Positions 32,691 through 43,362 are shown, numbered from the stretch's first letter. The stretch: 64,000 bases of DNA from Adiantum capillus-veneris (GCA_014529385.2 CM043964.1:109767587-109831586), one strand, 5' to 3'. The notes: generated by a model not told the origin, from the sequence alone. Translations and numbers: made by a program.

Positions 32691-33009
32691 GGCTACACCG
32701 TACTATACCCTTGACACAGACGACCTCGCATCCTCCCTATTAATCCGAATCTTCGGCTTCGCAGAATCACACAGCTACCTACGTACAGAGAGAAATTGTT
32801 GAATTGTCTTTTACTAAGAAAATCTAAGCACCATGTATGCAATTGCAGAATTGTCTTTTATTGACATGTATGCAGTTGAAGAACTATCTTCTTCTAAGAA
32901 ATTTTGAGTGTATGTAAGTTTCTCTGTGGATTGCTCTGAGTGAACAAACTCAGTGTGCAAGGTTTCACAGAAATATCAGTAGCAGGTAACATAGGTTTTA
33001 CAATTTTAC

Positions 33010-34596
33010 ATGGCGGGTAGCAGCAAACATTCAAAAAAGGGAGTGTTAACAAAGAAGCCAAAGCAACCACTTGAGAAGTCACTCAGTTCGGCTGAGGAGG
33101 ATGACTCAGACAACAGTCGCCATGGCCTGGACGACATCACTTCCAGTCACCCCAGCGACGAAAGTTACAAAGCCTCACCAGCAAACTCAGAGTTGGAATC
33201 TGAAGCGAACTCTAAATCGGACGCTTCCAAAGATCTAGAGAAAAATTACAGCCGCCTCGACAATCTCTAAGTGAGGTCCTTTCCAGTGCTCAGCTACAGA
33301 CTCTGGGTCTCACAGCAGTGGCTGATGGCGATCTACCAACCACTGTTCCTGTTGAGATGGTACATAAGCTTTTACAGAATTTTCTCCTGGTAAGGGGCCA
33401 CAAACTCACTGCTACACGGCTTGGCCACGCCATGGGTATGACCATCTTTCCATCTGTGAAGCCAACTACAGGAACCTCTTCTCAGTTGTCCAAGGATGCA
33501 ATAATTCAGGCATGTCAAAAGATGCTTAGTACGGATCACCCAAATTACAAAAGGAACAAACAGCTCCTGGCAATCTTTAGGTACTACTTTCTGGCCAGAG
33601 ATGCCAAAGAAGATAAGGGAAAATGTGACCTGCCCAGTATATTCTCCCACTGGGACGGCCTTTACTGTTTGTTCCACACCTTACCCTGTGGATTCCACCA
33701 GATTCTCTTTACATCATTACAGTCTAGGGCCAAACGATTTCGAGCCCAAGTGCGATCTGTGCAATTGAGCTTCAAATGTTTTGCAGCACCTCTCTTGGCG
33801 TGGATCATAAATATACATGTTACCCCTGACGATGACAGATGTGGATGGGAATTCGCAACCATTGCATTCGCACGGGAAAAGAAAACCTATAAGCATTCAA
33901 GCTTATCCTAAAGTAACGAAGAAAAAGAAGATCAAATCAAAGGTGGCAAAGGACACAGTAGAGTCTCTACTCTCATTGCCAATGTCAGAGAGCCAGCACA
34001 CTAGGGTGACACATCTTCCGCGACGCTCTCTGTCTACTTCCACCCATTGTTTTATTGTGCCAGTGTCTACTTCCACTCCTCGTGACAAGTCGGCGGCTTC
34101 TCCCTCACAGGATCCTCTCCCTTCTTCTCCCATATTCACCCATGCTGCAGGGAATATATCTCCCACTCCACCTGCAACAACCATCTCAAATGTACCCACT
34201 ACACCTGTTGTACCTACTCCTAGCTCACCAATTGTGCCACTTGCGTGTCCAACACCACATAAATCTGTTGGATCTTCAAGGGTATCCGACTCTACTTCTC
34301 TGCTTGAGCTTTTTGAGAAGATATTACAAGACTCCAGAAATTCTATCGCCACCATAGAGCTAGGAACAGAGCAGTTAACCGCTACACACCATCGTCACTC
34401 CGCCACATACGCACCTATGGAGGGATCTCTACGAGTTGCCGAGAGTGCCATCGCAAATTGGATCCCTTTTCTTGAAAGAATTGTAATCGCCCTCGATTAT
34501 GCCTGCAAAACAGCCAAAGGACAGAAACTTTCTTCAGTAGACACTGACTCTATGTACTCATGCACCACACTCCACCAATCTAGCACTTCTACATAG
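33010..34596 (+). pseudogene. Accessory ORF of gypsy G2 in env position
   Basis: ATG 33010 starts MAGSSKHSKKGVLTKKPKQ and an acidic Ser-rich stretch (SSAEEDDSDNS, HPSDESYKAS). In another frame (33318-33911) the conserved core is intact for about 190 residues: VEMVHKLLQNF, RGHKLTATRLGHAMGM, RNKQLLAIFRYYFLARDAKE, FSHWDGLYCLFHTLPCGFHQ, SLQSRAKRFRAQVRSVQLSF. A third frame (33817-34596) adds a Lys-rich patch KKKKIKSKVAKD, a Pro/Ser/Thr linker and a helical C-terminus SLLELFEKILQDSRN. It lies downstream of pol and minisatellite, the same place as in G3. Domain order and conservation argue that it was once a real protein; identity unknown. Confidence 0.75.
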
Positions 34597-35460
34597 AGAT
34601 CAATCGTTGATCAATCACATTTCTGTCGAGGGTCTCAGATACAAATCGTGATCATTGTAACCATTTAGCAATCACATTCAGACCGCGTTGATCTTTTCAC
34701 GGATGTCTTGATCTACTAAATCTTGTTACTATTATATTCATATCTTTACTTTTCACATTTCAATCAAGCAAACATACCCATGACCATCCCCACAAGACAG
34801 TATATCCACATAGCATGTAGTTCACAAAATCAGACACGTAGTTCACATTGAACACCGTGTTTTCAATCATTCAATCTAGCCATCTCATCCCATCCAGAAC
34901 TCTTGATGCACCTAGATCACTGTGCACCCATCTCATCCTTCCAGAACTCTTGATGCACTCACAACAATATAACATCATCTCATCCAGACAAACATCTTGA
35001 TGCACTAGAATTTCATTCAATTCACATTCAAATTTCATTCACTTAAGCCATCACATCTAGATCTCGCAAATCTCTAACAGATGTCTAGATGCACTAAGTT
35101 CAAATCATTCATCAGACAAATTGCTGCAGACATTTCATCTTTCTCTACATGTCTCTAACAATACGCACATGAAAGAGCACGTGTTTTCAGTTTAAATAAG
35201 GAAATTTCCAATTTCAGTGTACATCTGTTCATAAAGTCATTCCACAAAATACTGTCAGTACCCTAAAGTCTCAACGAGAAATTAGTGACTGTATTCAATC
35301 TACGCAATCTATAACAAAGGAGTGGAGTGGCTCCCCTCTCGTGCAGTTTGCACTGCACCATATTCAAATTGCTCATTCATTGGTAACTTTTGGCATAAAC
35401 ATTGCTAAGGGCCCAAAAGCTTCATGGTACATCTCTCTCTAAATAGAATTCGCAAGGTTG
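34597..35460 (-). mobile_element. Gag-only LTR element, minus copy: region downstream of gag
   Basis: It matches 49380-50300 in inverse orientation; for example GGAGTGGAGTGGCTCCCCTC (35320) equals the complement of 49540-49560. It has no open frame of interest. It contains repeated CATCTCATCC..AACTCTTGATGCAC words (34880-35000). Confidence 0.6.
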
Positions 35461-35469
35461 TCCTCCTCC

Positions 35470-37297
35470 ATCCACTTTGCATTGAGGGCCAAAAAGTATC
35501 CTTGACCAAATTATGCGGTGGGCCTAGCTTACCTTTCTGTTCCTTTCTCGTGCCATGTGACCTGTTGGTAGCCCTACTGGCCTCCTTGTCCTTGACACCT
35601 CAATCTCAATCTGTGGAATTCTCTAATCTACCAGCTGATTCCTTTTCCTTTCTTTCCTTGTGCTCTGGGACCTGTGGTAGCCTCGCTAGCCTCCCCTATC
35701 CTCTGGCGCGTATCACTCTCAATCGTCGGAACCCTGAGACACTATAATTTGATCTTCATTCTTCTCCGGAATCCTTTGATGAACTTGCATCTGGTTCCCT
35801 TAGTTTGTCGGAACCCTCAGATGTGCTACCATATGATTCTCTTCTTGCTCCGGAATCCTATGATGAGTTGTACCAGTTTCCCTGATTCATTCTCTTCACT
35901 GGTGGAAGACTCTTGCCTTGATAAGGTGGATACTATCCTATCCTTAGGATAAGTCAATGAGCCGGCATGCATTCCAAATCCTTGCTTAGCATGTCCCATA
36001 AGTGCTTGAATAGAGTCAAACTTTTGTTCCAGGCAATACTCTTGAATCTCTTTTGGCAAACCACAAAAAAACCGCTCAATCTGGTCCCTCAAAGTAATCT
36101 TCCGAAACAGAGACATTGGCAAATAAGTATCCCAAAACCTCTAGCAATAGTCATCCAATGTATCTTTCTTAGTCATTCTCAAATGATGCCAAGCTGTGAT
36201 GACACCTCTTTCATAATTGTTTGATATCCAAGTTGACGTGAAAATTTTCTTGAATTTTACCCACGTCGCAAGTGCTTCTCTGCGTAACAACAAAGTAGAC
36301 CACCATGTATGTGCAGTTCCTTTCAAGTAAGATGCCACCCTTCGCACCTCGAAGTGTTCCGAGAACCAACCTCCAAAGAAGGCGACGTCAAACTACTGTA
36401 TAAACTCAAGGGCTCGATGGGTGTCCTGGTAGCTTGAAAACATCTCAAACCTAACGGCCTGAACCCCTTCTTTAACTCCTCTGAACTGCTAGATGGCTTC
36501 TCATCCTCTGAACTGCTAGATGGCATGTCATGCCTTCTAGACTTTTTCAGAAATCTGCTTTTCTTGCTTTTTCTTCGCTTCTTCCGCTTTTTCTCATCCT
36601 CAGTAGAACTAGAGGACGACGCACTGTCAGAACTCTCTGAAGACAAAGAAAAATAAGAGTCATCCTCGAAACAAGCACGCTTCTTGGATTTGCTTGCCAC
36701 CTCGAAAGTCGACTTCTGTCCGCCGCTGATTTCCTCTTTTTCCGAGACCGCTTCAAGCCTTTCATTATTTGGTTCATCTTCTTGCCAAGAGCTCTGTCCA
36801 GCTCTTTTTGCGAGTACAGTTTCGGCTTTTTGCACTCGTTAGTCCTTTCAGCTTTCTTCCTCACCTGAGAGGAGAATCAATGTCCTGTCCCCAGCTCGCA
36901 TGAATCTCATCCATCGGGTAAGTCTTCATAGGCTTCACATATTTCGGGTTCTAGAAGTACTTTATTAATCTTTTCACACACATGTCAACCTGCAACTGAC
37001 GTTTGCACTCCACTCAATCAAACTCCCCCACTGGAAATTTGTTCACGGCGGCTGGCATTTTAGGGTGGCCCCCACTCTGTGGTTCTTGCATGGCTTAATG
37101 GCCCTCAAGACAGAGCAATGAAGACGGGAGCTCGCCCGTGCGCGATGAATTAAGGGTGGGAGTGGCTAACAAGTTCAGGGCAGGGACACGAAGATTGCTT
37201 GATAAACAAAATCTTGACTTCTCCGTCAGATTCTCCTCGAGAACCTATGTGTGCTACAGAAGGGATTGGATCCTCTATACAAGAAGAATCTTTATGA
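35470..37297 (-). pseudogene. Gag-only LTR element, minus copy: gag gene
   Basis: On the minus strand a basic and Ser/Glu-rich N-terminus (36864-36400: KKRKKRRKSKKSRFLKKSR, SSSSEDEKPSSSSEE) leads to a capsid-type block RVASYLKGTAHTWWSTLLL, EALATWVKFKKIF, VITAWHHLRMTKKDTLDDYC, RFFCGLPKEIQEYCLEQKF and LMGHAKQGFGMHAGS. The TWW...W..FKKIF pattern is that of Retrotrans_gag. A short tandem repeat region follows (35640-35900). No protease, RT or integrase is present between this gag and the neighbouring elements. Its 5' side leads to the primer-binding site and LTR at 37298-37968. Confidence 0.75.
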
Positions 37298-37309
37298 GCT
37301 TTGATACCA
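37298..37309 (-). promoter_or_regulatory. Primer-binding site of the gag-only element
   Basis: On the minus strand TGGTATCAAAGC, one base from the LTR end; it differs by one base from the initiator-tRNA(Met) site. Confidence 0.8.
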
Positions 37310-37310
37310 C

Positions 37311-37402
37311 TGTTACACGCTTGGACACTCCAAGCGTGTACAGTGGTATCCAAGTGAGAAATCAATGGCAACACACGAACAGAAACTGCGAAATCATTGA
37401 AA

Positions 37403-37443
<41 letters not shown>

Positions 37444-37968
37444 ACACGGCACGGCAAAGTTCCGCGCCCAGATCCACTGGTTATTGCTCACGGCAAAGTA
37501 CAACTCCCGAGGGTCCTGTGCTCTCAGACTCTGCGTCCAAATGCTCTCCAAAGTGAGGCCCCAAGGGCTCCTTATAAACAGTACAAGGGTTGCCTAGAAG
37601 CAGAGCCCCAAAAGCACTTCTCCAAAAGCACTAATCCCCAAAAGCGTATGCTATCAGAAGCTAGCACTAAAATCGGCCAAAAGCAGTCAACCTAATTTGC
37701 GAAAATCCATACAGCCTTCCACATGGCAGCATTAGCGCATTTTACGAAAAATCCATATGGGTGTGCCACATCATCGTCCGAACAAATTGCCACATCAACA
37801 TGTCAGCATGTTTTACGAAAATCAGCCTCAGACTTCAAGCTTTGGGATTTTTAGGGTTTGGACCCTTCCCGGTGTTCGATAAGTTCTTTACGTTGGTCGG
37901 CTCAGTTTCTCTTGTCCACTCGACCATTTCTCTTCTAGTTGGTCATGCCACATCATCACTTTGTGACA
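37311..37968 (-). repeat. L2 LTR, 5' copy
   Basis: 658 bp, TGTTACACGCTTGG...CACTTTGTGACA on the plus strand, i.e. TG...CA termini. Contains (GA)n at 37408-37440. Its right edge adjoins GATTC and LINE-A text. Confidence 0.85.
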
Positions 37969-38361
37969 GATTCTTCCTTTAAGAGACATCATGTGAGTTA
38001 AGCATATGCTAATGGCTCAGCAGTTATGCCTAAACATGACCTTTTTGACGTCAAAGTAATTATGGATGCATTAGAATTGTATGCATTAGTAGTCGGATTG
38101 AGAGAAAAATTTTGCAAATGTAGCTTATTTCCTCTTAACAAGAAAGATTGGCAACTATTCTTTGGCGTGGTGAAGTGATTCCTCCCAATGATATAGTCAG
38201 ACATCTAGGATTTCCAATTGCATGCTTTGTTTCCTCTTGCAAGCAGACAGATTGGGTTTTGTTGCAAATACAACTAAAGATCCATTATTGGAAGCTTTCT
38301 ACTTGTCCTTTGCATGTGAGGCTTCGAATTGTTCAATCAACCCTGATTGTATACATATAGT
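37969..38361 (+). pseudogene. LINE-A reverse transcriptase, part 3 (mutated YxDD to thumb)
   Basis: The frame AYANGSAVM is the L1 catalytic box with both Asp codons changed (GAT>AAT, GAC>GGC type changes). It is followed by VIMDALELYALVVGLREKF and KCSLFPLNKKDWQ (motif D region), then in another frame IVRHLGFPIACFVSS and HYWKLSTCPLHVRLRIVQST, the thumb motif. It continues the gene broken at 6524 and 13262. Confidence 0.78.
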
Positions 38362-38449
38362 TCGTTTTGCCATTGTATCAACACCAATGTTTACTTATAG
38401 TCAAGAAATGGTGGAATATATAGACTCCTACACATAATTGTGAGTCGTG

Positions 38450-39155
38450 CCTATGACCATCCACTTGAGACCGAGCATCATTGTCTGTGGGACTGCCCCA
38501 TGTCACAGCAAGTTTGGCTTTGGATTCTTCGATTGATACCTGCACTTTCTACAGCTAGCCAGTACACTTGGGGCGCTACAGCTTGGTCCACACTCACGAG
38601 CACGACACTTCGCTTTGAGATGGCTTTAGTCAGCAGGATGATTGTGATACAGTAGGGCCAACCTACACTCCAGCCCTCCACAAAGCTTGTTCCTCGGGAG
38701 TGGAGCAGAGATAGAGTGTTGTTGGGAGCTCCTCTGCAGCCTAACAATGTGGTTCGTCTAGAGAGCCCATTATCTTTGAGGCTCAACCACCCGTCCCACC
38801 GGCAGAGACTATACATGACATTTGGTTGAAGCTGGTCCATACACTCAGGGGCCAGTTTGAGAGACTTCAAGGCAGCTCCGACCGCATGCCGGGGCGCCGC
38901 GAGGCCTTCTTGCGACTTTGGCAGCCAAGACCCTTCTTCACCATGGTTCAGGGCACGCCTAGATGGCAGTACCGTCTATCAGTGTGGTTGTTTCCTCCTC
39001 CCATATCCTGAGTTAGCCACCATTCTACATATCTTACCTTTTCATTGGGAGAGTCTCCCCACATTTTGATGTAGCCCTCTCTAGCAAGGGCAGGTTGTAG
39101 CCCATTGGGCAGTTTTCTTAACTAATGGAAGGATCTTTTCTTCGGGGGGGAAAAA
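38450..39155 (+). mobile_element. 5'-truncated LINE-B copy with target duplication
   Basis: The 706-bp fragment carries the end of zf-RVT (HHCLWDCPMSQQVWLWIL) and the ORF2 C-terminus (KLVHTLRGQFERLQGSS, VWLFPPPIS), then the 3' UTR AACTAATGGAAGGATCTTTT and a short A tail. It is flanked by TGTGAGTCGTG (38439-38449) and TGCGAGTCGTG (39156-39166). The LINE-C frame runs up to and on from these sites, so this is a classic 5'-truncated L1 insertion. Confidence 0.85.
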
Positions 39156-39759
39156 TGCGAGTCGTGTTTACAAAACCCTCTTTCTCTATGAGAGAGGCAG
39201 TGCCTTCGAGACTGACACGAGGATGTGAAGCCCTTGTACAATCGGAATGAATGTGCTCACTAGTGCAATTTCAAGAGCTCTCCAGTAAGCTATGGCTATT
39301 TGATACAATGGTGACATCCACATTATTGTAAGGGGTACAGATTTTGGGGACCTAGTCAAGACCACCGTAGTCGGTCTGGTTGGTGGTTAGAGAGATATGG
39401 AGAGTCAACTGGTCACTATGATGGTCCGATTTAAGGCCAAAGTGCCACATGAGGTCCTCAAAGCAGCATTGGAAGCTACACCAATTATGGTGGAGACTCT
39501 AGATGTTGGTATGCAAAAGTGTTAGCCTCGTTTCAGTTGCATGACTTTACTATGGACGGATTGCCACCCTTTCAGTACTTCTTGATGCACCATCACTCAC
39601 CTTCAACAAGATTATCAAACAGGATCTCATGTAGATTGATACAGAGAAAGGACAGGGATGACTAAGATGGGGAAGAAAATGGATTCTCCAAAAAGGATTT
39701 TTTCTCATTTTTGAGGATACATTGATTCACACCCATCACATGGGCCTCGTTGTCTCATA

Positions 39760-39934
39760 CATAGTTATGGGAAACCGGCAAACGGGAACAAGAATGGAAA
39801 CTTAGACAAAAATGGCAAAAGTTGAGTTTCGGATAGTTTGAAATAATTATAGGGAGTGAGGGTGTGGAAACGGGGACAGCGAATACAAACAGAAATGAGC
39901 AAACGATAAAAAAATAGAGTTTTGGGTAACTATG
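39760..39934. mobile_element. 175-bp hAT-like MITE in LINE-C3
   Basis: Left end CATAGTTATGGGAAACCGG, right end GTTTTGGGTAACTATG; the right terminus is identical over 10 bases (GGGTAACTAT-G) to that of the element at 9987-10758. Flanks are GTCTCATA (39752-39759) and ATCTCACA (39935-39942), an 8-bp duplication with two mismatches. Removing it restores LINE-C alignment. Confidence 0.78.
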
Positions 39935-40398
39935 ATCTCACAGGACAACTTCAAACATTCTCCCGTCAACTGCAGATAGAAACGTGTAGATATACTTTTG
40001 TACCCCAAAAGCAGCAGATATGCCAGCTATGCAACTTAGAGTCGGAGACAAAGGAGCATTACATGTGTCGGTACCTAGTATATTATGAAATACGGAGACG
40101 ATTTCATTGCAAACATGCTTTTATTACACAGCTCTACATGTCCAAGCAAAGGACCTCCGAGGGGTCACTATGTATAAATTTTGTACATCACGTGCTTTCA
40201 AGGACTAATTCTAAAACCCCTTATCTATGAATTTTGGACAGCTAAATTACACCCTTTTTCTATTCATCTGCATATTTTTTTCCCAATTTTGTTTTATGGT
40301 ACCCTTCTATATGTGTAATAATTATTAAGTGACCCCCCCGAGCAAAGGACCTATTTAGAGAGGCAACAAATTTCTTTTGGACTAGCAGCTCTTAGCAG

Positions 40399-40914
40399 GT
40401 GGTCCCCAGTACACATCAATTTTCAGGTCATGGGACTTTCCTAGATAGAGCTACAAAGATTAACATGTCACGACGCTCTCGAACCTCTCTCGCATATCAT
40501 GTCATCGATCTACCATCAGCCATCCAAGCCATTACTGAGAGGAATAGAGAAGCTCCTACAAAGCTCTTTACAAAGGAAGAGATTGATGCCATCATGCAGT
40601 GGCCCATGAGAGTGTTCATGGGAGGGTTCATAGAGGAGCAGCCCACTAAGATCATGTCATCGATCTACCATCAGCCATCCAAGCCATTACTGAGAGGCAT
40701 AGAGAAGCTCTTTACAAAGGAAGAGATTGATGCCATCATGCAGTGGCCCATGAGAGAGTTCATGGGAGGGTTCATACAGGAGCAGCCCACTCAGGAGATT
40801 AGGCTATGGCGGAGAGGGCCCCAGCTGGATCTATTGGTTCACTCATTTGTTCACATTTCAGCTTTTGTTACCTTAGCCTTTTGTATTCTCTATACTGGAC
40901 ATTTAGACATATGA
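40399..40914 (+). CDS. Hypothetical protein, 171 aa, with internal duplication
   Basis: The frame is uninterrupted. Two near-identical blocks (KLFTKEEIDAIMQWPMRVFM and KLFTKEEIDAIMQWPMREFM, each followed by GGFI(E/Q)EQPT) derive from a direct DNA repeat starting at 40496 and 40651 (155-bp spacing). The C-terminal 30 residues are hydrophobic (LLVHSFVHISAFVTLAFCIL) and could form a membrane segment. No known domain is recognised. It lies between LINE-C3 and a LINE-C-like 3' tail at 40930, so it may be part of a diverged LINE-C 3' region. Confidence 0.35.
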   Translation: MVPSTHQFSGHGTFLDRATKINMSRRSRTSLAYHVIDLPSAIQAITERNREAPTKLFTKEEIDAIMQWPMRVFMGGFIEEQPTKIMSSIYHQPSKPLLRGIEKLFTKEEIDAIMQWPMREFMGGFIQEQPTQEIRLWRRGPQLDLLVHSFVHISAFVTLAFCILYTGHLDI

Positions 40915-40924
40915 TGATGATGTA

Positions 40925-40990
40925 ATTTCTGGTCTCAAAGGTCTTTTAGGCCTTTTGCAGACGTAAATAAACATTACATTTAATTTCATT
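40925..40990 (+). mobile_element. Diverged LINE-C 3' tail
   Basis: GGTCTCAAAGGTCTTTTAGG, GCCTTTTGCAGACGTAAATA and CATTTAATTTCATTTC match the 3' tail of LINE-C (50490-50549, 51500-51544), but no (TC)n follows. Confidence 0.65.
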
Positions 40991-41871
40991 TCTACAACGT
41001 GACTCATTGGCTTCTTTTATGACAATTGTTGAATGCAATGATCTTTGAAAATCAACCCTTGGCTTCACCTATAGTCATGGAGCTTGGCGCAAGAAAAGTA
41101 AGTGCTTGATGCAATAAATTTTTTCATTTCTATCGACTGAGTAAGCGGTATCAATATCTAATCATTTCCCACCAATGCCATTACATTTCTGCATATGAAC
41201 AACACTATTTAAGCATTATATGATCAAACCACAATGTATGGTATTATTGTTCCTTTTACTATACAAAGTTCTGATGGTATAGATTATGCATGGGCATGTT
41301 TTATACAGTGCAATGAAGTGAATGTTACAATTATGGCCAGGATGAGGAAAGCACAAGAGAATGGAAATAGAAGCCTTCCTGCAGCTCTGAGTCAAATGCA
41401 AGTTCTATCATGTGCATCGAAATGAATGCTATAATTATGAATGCTATAATTATGGCCATGATGAGGAAAGCACATCAGAATAAAGATACAAGTATTCTTG
41501 CTGCTCAGTCAAATGCAAGTACTACGACGTGATCAAAGAACGCCAACTTAGTGAGGCTCATACTTGTGTTAATTGAGTGCCCATGTTTAAATCACAGAAA
41601 TGGAAAATCCATTCGTGATGTGGCCGTTCCTAATAACAGCTACTCCTCTAATAAACTCTTTATCTATATGCGTGTTGATGGGCAATGTAACACAATTTTC
41701 ACTAGAAAGGGGGTTATATAAATACTTTGTTTATGCAAGTCGATGGGCAACATAACACAATTCTCACTAACAATTGATCTAGTGGCAAATGAACTTCCTC
41801 AAAATTGAAGTTTGCATCTTATTTGTTTATCTTTTCAGCTAAATTTTGCATGCCACAGATACCAAGAATAG
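40991..41871. other. AT-rich region, tandem duplication, no clear gene
   Basis: Bases 41322-41425 and 41444-41542 are imperfect direct repeats (ATTATGGCCAGGATGAGGAA / ATTATGGCCATGATGAGGAA). The plus frame 41234-41425 reads IDYAWACFIQCNEVNVTIMA and could be an old exon, but I cannot name it. TE motifs are absent. Confidence 0.4.
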
Positions 41872-42099
41872 TCAGCATAAGCTACATGTTAGCAGGTTGT
41901 GCACTTCCTTGACCTCTATTTGACATGGAGTGTAAAAGTCTACTATAAATACATGGCTGTCCTTGCTTTTAGATGGTTTGGAAATGTGAGAGCAAGACAA
42001 CTCACCAGTATTGCTCAGTGTTGCAAAGCCATCACCCTTCTTTAAAAAATCAATAGCTACTACCCCTCCTGTTTCCTTTTGCGGAATTGAGCTATGCAC
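41872..42099 (-). CDS. Possible exon of an unrecognised gene
   Basis: The minus frame reads KETGGVVAIDFLKKGDGFAT, LSNTGELSCSHISKPSK and DSHVFIVDFYTPCQIEVKEV, which looks more like ordinary protein than repeat. An AG lies just before the start of the coding-looking part (CGCTAG/GTGCATAG on the minus strand) and a GT after it (AACAT/GTAGCT). The segment GGVVAIDFLKKGDGFATLSN could be one blade of a WD-type repeat, but this is a guess. Confidence 0.25.
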   Translation of the reverse strand: MHSSIPQKETGGVVAIDFLKKGDGFATLSNTGELSCSHISKPSKSKDSHVFIVDFYTPCQIEVKEVHNLLTCSLC

Positions 42100-43362
42100 C
42101 TAGCGAAGAAAGAGAAACTTGACATTAGACTCGTCTTTTACTGTAAAATTCTCATTTTAATTTTCATGTTCAGATTTAATCATTTACAAAAATCTGATTA
42201 CAAAATGAAGTCTCTACATAGAAAACATCAGCTCTGTAGCCGTTGCTCCCAGAAACAGCGGGTTTTACCATTATGAGCAAGTTATTGAAAAAGTGTTTGC
42301 TCGCCTGTGGGGCATTAAATACTCCTTTGAAAAAGGAAAAACTCATTTGAGACAACCAATTATCTACAAGAAAGAAAAAACAAGGTTGTCCCTTGGAAAG
42401 TGAGCCTTGTTGATTACCTTTATCAGCCCAGACAGTAATGTATTTTGATAATCTCGAGAGGTTTTCCAAAGTCTTAGGTTTGTCTTAGGCATGCTTTCAT
42501 GCACCATCATGTTGCTAATTAGCAATAAAAATTGCACCAAAAACTTCTATGTGTGGTCCGCTATGAACAACCACACCAAAAAAAATATAAAACCAAGCCC
42601 TCCTAGTATTACGTTCTTATTGGTTCTCATCCAAAGAAGCCTTGGCCAATGGTAACATCTAGACCTTTTCCTCACATGTGGCAGGTATATGTCGCCTATA
42701 TATTGTCTAGGCCTCATATTGATAAGAGGGGTGATTGGCAAGTCATGATGTGGAGCCTCTTTCTGGCAGAGAAAGGAAGCTGTGCTTTTAGTCTTAGCAA
42801 TAGATGTTCTTAGACTTTTGGAGGTCACCCATTGGGTTTCATGTCTAGATCTAGCAAGTGAGGGCTTCTGTGTGGATGTGCCCGGCCTTGTGAGGCTCTA
42901 CTAGCGTCCAGGATTCACGGGAGTTTTCCACATTTTGTCCGGTATGGTAGGCCAATTCTAATGGATGACCTATTTTAGGCATTATGACTCTTCATAATCC
43001 CATTTTCTGGGTCAGGGGGGCATCTGGATAGGTGGGAAGCCTATGAGTACCCCAATGGTGGTGGTGGCCGTTGGGATGTGTGTGTTTGGGGCATAGTGAC
43101 TAAACGTTTCGTGTGTGTTTCGTGTTTCGACGTGTTTCGTTTCGTTTTCTTTCAAAGATTCCAAGAAGAAACAAGTTGGTTTCGTGGGGCTGTAGAATAC
43201 CTAGAGTTGAGCACTTTCGGTAGTAGCTCCGTATACATTTGCATTATGAAATTCTCAAAATTCTACCATGAAGGCCAATAGCAAGCCTTGGGTAACATGT
43301 AGTTGTGAGAACATGTCACAGGTCCTTGTTAGCTTTAAATGTGTATGCATGTGTGAAAATTT
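42100..43362. other. Region without recognised gene
   Basis: Short frames only (42176-42469 and 42547-42828, minus). A GTTTCGTGT-rich patch at 43100-43150 resembles one at 46813-46850; both may be ends of an unidentified element. Confidence 0.4.

Larger units (their letters stand above)
13263..37968 (-). mobile_element. LTR-bounded composite block (family L2) inserted in LINE-A
   Basis: Both edges are L2 LTR ends in minus orientation: TATTACAGGCTTGG at 13263 (degenerate TGTTACA) and ...CACTTTGTGACA ending at 37968. They are flanked by GATTT (13258-13262) and GATTC (37969-37973), a 5-bp duplication with one mismatch. LINE-A coding text resumes after the right edge, which supports a real insertion boundary. 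Inside are an inverted L2 LTR, gypsy copies G2 and G3, and the gag-only internal region. Confidence 0.75.
38362..40150 (+). pseudogene. LINE-C copy C3, broken by two insertions
   Basis: MFTYSQEMVEYIDSYT (38390-38436) matches FTYGQEIVEYIDANTYLG of copy C2. After the LINE-B fragment (38450-39155), 39167-39759 continues with QFQELSSKLWLFDTMV-like, MDGLPPFQYFL and the TSHTWASLSHT-like end. After a hAT-like insertion (39760-39934) 39943-40150 gives SRQLQIETCRYTFVPQK, CQLCNLESETKEHYMCRY, the C-terminal Cys-X2-Cys-X8-His-X4-Tyr/Cys motif, and YYEIRRRFHCKH. Multiple frameshifts. Confidence 0.75.

Noticed and set aside
16660-34596. Calling the accessory ORF a retroviral envelope
   Set aside because: It has the position of env but no signal peptide, transmembrane helix or cleavage-like site is visible.
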